DNA from: Laguncularia racemosa
Taxonomy: Eukaryota; Streptophyta; Magnoliopsida; Myrtales; Combretaceae
Direction of reading: 5' to 3'
Assembly (NCBI GenBank): GCA_037954665.1
Contig: JBBMOL010000192.1
Location: 310,001 to 374,000, forward strand
DNA length: 64,000 nt
Positions 58,013 to 64,000 of the stretch are shown piece by piece; position 1 is the first letter of the stretch; each line of letters begins with the position of its first letter. The notes under the pieces were generated by a model. The model was not told where the DNA came from. It made no database searches and was given only the letters and a program-made list of their open reading frames with translations. The position numbers and the translations under genes were made by a program.

Positions 58013-58827
58013 TTATGCTAGTTGATCCTCATCATTCCCTCCTTCCTCGAAAGGATTCGTCCTCGAATCACTTGCATCATAAATAGCAAGATCAGAAACA
58101 TTAAAAGTTGTGCTTACATTATCGTAATGACTTGGCAAGTCAATCTTGTAAGTATTATCATTTATGCGCTCCACTACTTGGAAAGGTCCATCTCTCCTAG
58201 GATGCAATTTAGACTTCTATTTTTCTACAAATCTTTCCTTTCTCAAATGCACCCATACCTAGTTTCCCGGATGAAACATGGTCTTGACACGTCCCTTATT
58301 ACCCTGACGAGCATAGTGCTCGTTTTTCTTCTCAATGTTGGTCCGCACTTGAGCATGCAATTTCCTAACAAATTCTGCCTTTTTCTTTCCGTCAAGATCA
58401 ACAAACTCGTTAGTGGGTAAAGGCAAAATATCCAATGGGGTCAAGGGGTTAAAGCTATATACAACCTTAAATGGAGAATATGATGTAGTGGAATGCATCA
58501 TCCTATTATAGGCAAATTCTACATGAGGTAAGCATGTCTCCCATTGTTTCAAGTTCTTATGAAACACAGCACGCAATAAGGTTGAGAGTGTCCTATTGAC
58601 CACTTCAGTTTGACCATCGGTTTGAGGGTGTGCAACAATAGAAAATAGTAATTTAGTGCCTAAACTATTCCATAGAGTATGCCAAAAATGGTTCAAAAAT
58701 TTTACATCCCTATCACTCATAATGGATTTAGGCAAACCATGCAACCGTATAATCTCTCTAAAGAATAAGTCAGCAATATGTCGTACATCATTAGTTTTAG
58801 AATAGGCAATGAAATGAGCCATCTTAC
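58013..58827 (-). pseudogene. Family-D integrase, C-terminal two thirds
   Basis: Minus-strand integrase of a Ty3/gypsy element related to but distinct from A and B. From the B6 junction it reads MAHFIAYSKTNDVRHIADLFFREI, then SDRDVKFLNHFWHTLW, HPQTDGQTEVVNRTLSTLLRA (second and third catalytic motifs intact), VEFAYNRMMHSTTSYSPF, and the C-terminal GDGP-like part (RRDGPFQVVERINDNTYKIDLP) ending SRTNPFEEGGNDEDQLA. Stops separate HPGN*VWVH and VEK*KS near 58255 and 58220. The polypurine tract CGAGGAAGGAGGGAA (minus) and LTR start TGATGAGGATC follow at 58034. The first catalytic Asp (VVVDRF) lies beyond B6 at 63900. Confidence 0.88.
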
Positions 58828-58832
58828 TAAAC

Positions 58833-60055
58833 TGATGTTCCTAAAACCAAGATTAAGCACATACAAAACCAATTTAAAAGACAAACAAGCAATGTCAATT
58901 AAACTAATCTCAATCACATGAACAATGGCGTCGATTTCCAATGAATGTAACCAATTCTTTAATTAGGATGTGTTCAATCTTAAATCCAAATATGATATAG
59001 CTTTGGTACCAAAAGATGATGTGCCTAAAAGGGGATTAAGCACAATCAAAACAACCTGAATATACACCTCAAAAGACAAGAACAAATTCGGTTCAAAGGC
59101 AAGACAAATTGCATGAACCCTAATTGATGGAAGATGAACCAAATGATAAAATCAGAAGATGAAATCCAAAAAGATGATAACTCTCAATTAAATCAAATAA
59201 CCAACTTATGTTTCAAGAAAATTCCAATCAACAATACACAAATTAAAGTCATGACCCTAGCTCACAACCAAGAGAATTCCATGCCCCAAGTGTAATGAAA
59301 ATTTGATGGTGATAACAAATGCTAAGAACCAATCAATTAAGTAATAATAATTTAATTACAAATGCAATCAAATCTGACCAAGAAGATTCCAATTCAACCC
59401 TAGATATTATACACTAGAGAAGAAAAGAAATCACAACAAAATGAAATTGATATGACTCACAATTTCAAGTGTTGCACTCGCCACAATCTCAACTCTTGGG
59501 ATTGAAATTGATAAGAGAAGTTGAATTAAGAAAGAACCCTAATTCTCACATGTAAAGTGTATGTCTAAATCTAAAATATAGCCTCCTCAAACCCTACTTT
59601 AAGCAAGTATTTATACTTGCTCCCTTTAGGGTAAGAAAATGTAAAAAATTATAACTATGCCACTTTTAGGGAGGCTGGTCCAAAATGAAAATTACAATCA
59701 AAATGAAAGTGTCTCAAAAGAAAATACAACATAAAATAGTCTAAGTAAATATAAAATATATAAAAATTAGTCTTCAAGATGCTAGCTCTTCCATAGGATT
59801 CGTCGACCTAGTTGATCGCCGGTTTAGGCTAGTCTATGGGTAACCCACAAGCTGAGTCTTAGTAAGTTTGTCCATCGCCCTAGAAAATATGATAAGTGTA
59901 CCTATTGGAATATACAATGCATGAATAAGATAAAAGAAGTTAGTAAACGAATAATTCCAGGGTTGATTTGCTCAAAATGGGCCCTTATCGCCAAAATTCG
60001 AAATCCTTTGGTTTTTGCCCTAATGATAGGTCTTGTTGGATTTTGATTCCTATCA
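58833..60055 (-). repeat. B6 left (3') LTR
   Basis: One extra U5-plus-primer unit of 184 bases (58833-59016) with a primer-like TTTGGTACC. Promoter palindrome perfect at 59603-59620. Confidence 0.92.
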
Positions 60056-61149
60056 TCTCCTCGGGCTTAAAAAAGATTTGTCCTCAAATCTGGCAAATCA
60101 AATGTAGTAGAGACTCTGTTTTCTCCTAGCAATCCATTTGAAGAAGTATCTCTACAAAATCCCCATATCCGAAATACCACAAGAGATGATTGCTTTCTCT
60201 CCTCCATTTCTAAGGTTTATCTCATATGCAACACAAATAATGCTCCATTATCCACTAAAGTCGCCCCTATATCAACCCGTTCCATTGAAACCATTTTCTC
60301 CTTTTCTAACTCATTTGTATGTCGCTGATCCTCATGGTCTTCTAATGGTTGACCCAATTGCTCATTACTCCCTGAAACCTTTGAAGGTGGACATAACTAT
60401 CTCTAAATAGTCTGGCTCTCTGATGATGGGCTCATCTGACTCTGACCCTCAGAATCTTCTAATGGTGTACTCAACTGCTCATAAGCCTCTAATATCTCTG
60501 AAGGCGAACACAACTGCCCTTGAATAGTTTTGTCCTCTAGTGATTTGATCATCTGACTCTGTTCATTAGGATCCTCTGAAGGTTGGTACATCTGTGACAG
60601 ACAAATTTTGTGCTTTAAGGGTTGGTTCAACTGCTCATGGTCCACTGATGGTCTACTGATTTGTTGCTAAACCCTTTGAACCTCTAAAGGCGACATCGGA
60701 TTCAGAATAATTCATTTTCCCTCCTTTTGGAATACATAAGTATTCCTGAAGCCATCATGTAAGACCCTCCTGTCATATAACCAAGGCCTGCCCAGCAATA
60801 TATGGGATGTACACATAGGTAGAATATCACACTTGATTTCATCACAGTATTTATCCCTTACATTGAAAGGTACCCTAGCTCTTTGGGTCACATGTAAACT
60901 CTCCTGATCACTAAGCCAATGCAATTTATACGGTTTAGGATGTGGAGTAGTAGCAAGTTTTAGTTTCGATACTAACGATGCTGCTACCACATTGGTATAA
61001 CTACCACCATCAACTATAAGGACACATAAATTCCCTTGTACCCTACAAGAGGTATGGAACAAGTTTTTCCTTTGTTCATCATCCTTAGTAGTAAATGTAT
61101 TCAATGTTCGATGCAATACATTAGTATAATGAAACATTTCACTAGACAT
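59890..61149 (-). pseudogene. B6 protease-only polyprotein with LTR-encoded tail
   Basis: ATG at 61149: MSSEMFHYTNVLHRTLNTFTTKDDEQRKNLFHTSC, protease LIVDGGSYTNVVAASLVSKLKL (Cys of the usual SC changed to Tyr), HILLGRPWLYD, to 60712. The linker has repeated PSEDPNEQSQM-, PSEILEAYEQL- and SEGQSQM-type units (60403-60645). Stops occur in between. The conserved end (MEERKQSS, FDLPDLRTNLF-like) precedes the polypurine tract at about 60075. In the LTR the frame continues NPTRPIIRAKTKGFRI and IIRLLTSFILFMHCIFQ, stopping near 59910. Confidence 0.82.
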
Positions 61150-62654
61150 GATTGTGTTCAAACCCAACAACACAATAATTATCTTCATACTTCCACGTTC
61201 AAGTACATAACCAAGCCATAAATGAATTACACTTAAGTACTTTCAAGTAGATAGAATTAAATTCAACTACAAGTGTTTAAGTAATTAGTTCAATTCCTTT
61301 TACACTTTAATGACTTGTTTGAATTTTAAATTCTACTACTCAAAACCTTCCTTTCTTGTTAAGGTTTCACTCTATAATAAATCACAAATTACGGCACCTT
61401 AACATAAGCACAAATGCACAAGTCCACTGTCACAAAACTCCCTTGCTCACGGTTTCACCACCACTTACGCCACTAGCAACAATTCTCTAATCAACACACA
61501 TAAAGCCATGCCAAAAATACACACACACCCTTCACTAACTTTACAAAAATACAACACCATACACGCACACCTTCAAATCACGGTGCTCTTCTCCACTTCC
61601 ACACAAGTTATCAACTTGTAACTTACTCTACATACACATACAGTGTACTCACTTATAGCAACAATAATAACACTTTAAATGTATCACTTCCTTACCTTAA
61701 CACACACAACACTTGTTGCAACCCCTTACACCGAAACTTCACAACAAAGGTGGCAAGCAACAACTCAAATAATTCCACTAATTACAACCTTCTCCATAAA
61801 AGGCAAGACAATTCAAATTCAAATGACAATCTTTAATGCTACTTAATAACTACTTCAAATTAATGGATGTGTTTGAATTCAAATTCTACCACTCACTTTC
61901 CTTTTTCTGCCTTGACTTCTCACCACTTAAATACACAATGGATAGCAAAGGAAAATACTCACACAACATGCCATTCACCGCCGCATAAAAATCCCTTATG
62001 CTCACGGTTCACAATGCTTCATGCCACTACCACAATGTTCTTGATAACACATACAATAACCAACACCAAATGTATACAACCTTTACTAAATTAACAAGGA
62101 TATAACATCAAATACACTCTTTAAGCCATGACACACTTTCACTTCCACAAACTACAATAAAAACCGCAACTTCTATACAAGATAAGGTAGCTCACTTTCA
62201 AATTCAAAAAGGAGTTCAATAAGTGCACAATTTCACAAATGGTAAGAAGCTATTTCAAATTCAAATGACACATAATTAAACAATGACTTAATGTGTATTT
62301 TGGGATTTCAAATTGGCTTCTTAATTCACACTTCAATTCTGAATTCAAATATGAAAATACAAGTGTTACTCCTCTACTTTTCCGGAAAATGTACACAACA
62401 CAAATCCACTTCACCAATTGAACATTACTCTCAATCCTTCACGGGTTGCTTCAAAATTACTACACAATCACAACCAATAATCAAAGGAAGCCAAGAGTGT
62501 TCAAGCCTCTAAGTGTACAACAACCAAACAACAAGATGGCACTTCAACAACATAATTGAAATAACTCAACTCTTCAATTCCAATTTCGGATCAAGGTGAT
62601 AAGAACCCTAAATTTCTAAATTCAAATTGCAAATCCCTCCTCTTAAACCTCAAG
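61150..62654 (-). other. B6 untranslated leader
   Basis: Longest B leader here (about 1.5 kb). Two stretches resemble each other (61230-61400 and 61790-61960: AATTCAAATTCTACTACTCA-type blocks with CTTTCCTTTTT), so part of it is duplicated. No gene. Confidence 0.55.
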
Positions 62655-62664
62655 CTCTGATACC
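62655..62664 (-). other. B6 primer-binding site
   Basis: Minus strand TGGTATCAGAGCTTGAGG ending about six bases from the LTR at 62671; initiator-Met type. Confidence 0.75.
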
Positions 62665-62670
62665 AAAAGA

Positions 62671-63894
62671 TGATGTGCCTAAAGCCAAGATTAAGCACAT
62701 ACAAAACCAATTTGAAAGACAAACAAGCAATGTCAATCAAACTAGTCTCAATCACATGAACAATGGCGTCGATTTCCGATGAATGTAACTTATTTTTCAA
62801 TTAGGATGTGTTCAATCTTAAATCCAAATATGATATAGCTCTGGTACCAAAAGATGATGTGCCTAAAAGGGGATTAAGCACAATCAAAACAACCCAAATA
62901 TACACCTCAAAAGATAAGAAAAAAATTCGGTTCAAAGGCAAGACAAATTATGTGAACCCTAATTGATGGAAGATGAACCAAATGATAAAACCAAAAGATG
63001 AAATCCATAAAGATGATAACTCTCAATTGAATCAAATAACCAACTTAAGTTCCAAGAGAATTCCAATTAACAATACACAAATTAAAGTCGTGACCCTAGC
63101 TCACAACCAAGAGAATTCCATGCCACAAATGTGATGACAATTTGATGGTGATAACAAATGCTAAGAACCAATCAATTAAGTAATAATAATTTAATTACAA
63201 ATGCAATCAAATCTGACCAAGAAGCTTCCAATTCAACCCTAGATATTACACACTGGAGAAGAAAAGAAATCACAACAAAATGAAATTGATATGACTTACA
63301 ATTTCAAGTGTTGCACTCGCCATAATCTCAACTCTTCGAATTGAAATTAATAAGAGAAGTTGAACTAAGGAAGAACCTTAATTCTTACACATAAAGTGTA
63401 TGTCTAAATCTAAAAAAAGGCCTCCTCAAACCCCACTTTAAGCAAGTATTTATACTTGCTCCCTTTAGGGTTAGAAAATGCACAAAATTACAACTATGCC
63501 ACTTTTAGAGTAGCCGGTCCTAAATCAAAATTACAATCAAAATGAAAGTGTCCTAAAAGAAAATACAACAGAAAATAGTCCAAGTAAATAAAAAATATAT
63601 AAAAATTAGTCTTCAAGATGCTAGCTCTTCCATAGGATTAGTCGGCCTAGCTTATCGTCGGTTTAGGTTGGTCCATGGATAACCTACAAGCTGAGTCTTA
63701 GTGAGTTTGTCCATCGCCCTAGAAAATATGATAAGTGTACCTGTTGGAATATGCAATGCATGAATAAGATAAATGAAGTTAGTAAACGAATAATTCCAGG
63801 GTCGATTTGCTGAAAATGGGCCCTCATTGCCAATATTTGAAATCCTTTGGTTTTTGCCTTAATGATAGGTCTTGTCAGATTTTGATTTTTATCA
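62671..63894 (-). repeat. B6 right (5') LTR
   Basis: 1224 bp with the same 184-base extra unit (62671-62854). Promoter palindrome perfect at 63442-63459. The last bases read TTTTATCA. Confidence 0.92.
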
Positions 63895-64000
63895 TAAACC
63901 TATCAACAACAACAAATATGCTATCTTTTCCACTTTGAGATCATGGTAGCCCTAATATAAATTCTATAGAGATGTCAGTCTAAAGTTGATTAGGCACAAG
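63895..64000 (-). pseudogene. Family-D integrase, segment with the first catalytic Asp
   Basis: The minus strand encodes LVPNQL*TDISIEFILGLP*SQSGKDSIFVVVDRF, the stretch that precedes SKMAHF in related integrases. It therefore joins 58827 across B6. Two stops (a TAG and a TGA) are present. The element continues beyond the window. Confidence 0.85.

Larger units (their letters stand above)
58833..63894 (-). mobile_element. B6: protease-only family-B retrotransposon inside D integrase
   Basis: LTRs 58833-60055 (1223 bp) and 62671-63894 (1224 bp), flanked by TAAAC on both sides (58828-58832, 63895-63899). The insertion splits the D integrase between VVVDRF and SKMAHF. Internal region of 2.6 kb with protease frame only. 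Confidence 0.95.

Noticed and set aside
1..64000. Ordinary cellular genes, tRNA or rRNA genes
   Set aside because: None seen; every long frame is accounted for by retroelement or hAT proteins or their shadows, although a small RNA gene could be missed by eye.

Overview
This window is repeat-rich plant DNA, from an angiosperm and probably a dicot. It is AT-rich, built almost entirely of Ty3/gypsy LTR retrotransposons primed by initiator-Met tRNA, plus one hAT DNA transposon, and I found no ordinary cellular gene, rRNA or tRNA. Such density and nesting is typical of pericentromeric or other heterochromatin; that placement is inference.

I name the families here for convenience. Family A (copies A1-A4; LTR about 0.74-0.84 kb; full length about 6.5 kb) has one long gag-pol frame starting MSRxxSPEGERG and ending inside the 3' LTR. 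Family B (B0, B1, B2, B4, B5, B6 and a solo LTR; LTR about 0.9-1.2 kb, all on the minus strand) mostly carries only a protease-bearing frame that lacks gag and usually RT and IN. Family D is seen only as an integrase fragment at the right end. A possible primer-binding site of a further element (C) lies near 13310.

Layout: 1-3140 B0 (5' half, minus). 3141-5487 AT-rich spacer. 5488-11978 A1 (plus, TSD AATTT), with a solo B LTR (7096-8136, TSD TGAGC) inside gag and an RT-to-IN deletion. 11984-13457 spacer. 13463-34522 B1 (minus, TSD TTCTC); its left LTR holds a hAT transposon (13596-29943, 8-bp TSD), whose transposase gene holds A2 (16910-27918, TSD AAAAT), whose 3' LTR holds A3 (22972-27416, TSD ACGTT/ACATT). 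This is a four-level nest. 34721-55612 B4 (minus); its left LTR holds A4 (35686-46525, minus, TSD CAAGT), whose leader holds B2 (41328-45399, TSD GTTTG), and its protease region holds B5 (47400-53071, TSD TGAAG). 55613-58012 is spacer and probable D LTR. 58013-64000 is the D integrase, split by B6 (58833-63894, TSD TAAAC).

A2 is the least damaged copy: protease, reverse transcriptase, RNase H and integrase are in one open frame with a single stop near the gag start. Every other copy has stops, frameshifts or deletions. A inserts into B and B into A, so their active periods overlapped. The most unusual structures are tandem U5-plus-primer-site units at the ends of B LTRs, a TATA box inside an 18-bp inverted repeat in B LTRs, telobox-like arms around the TATA box in both families, a probable spliced leader intron in A, and the recurring gag-less protease frame of B with a tail encoded in its LTR.
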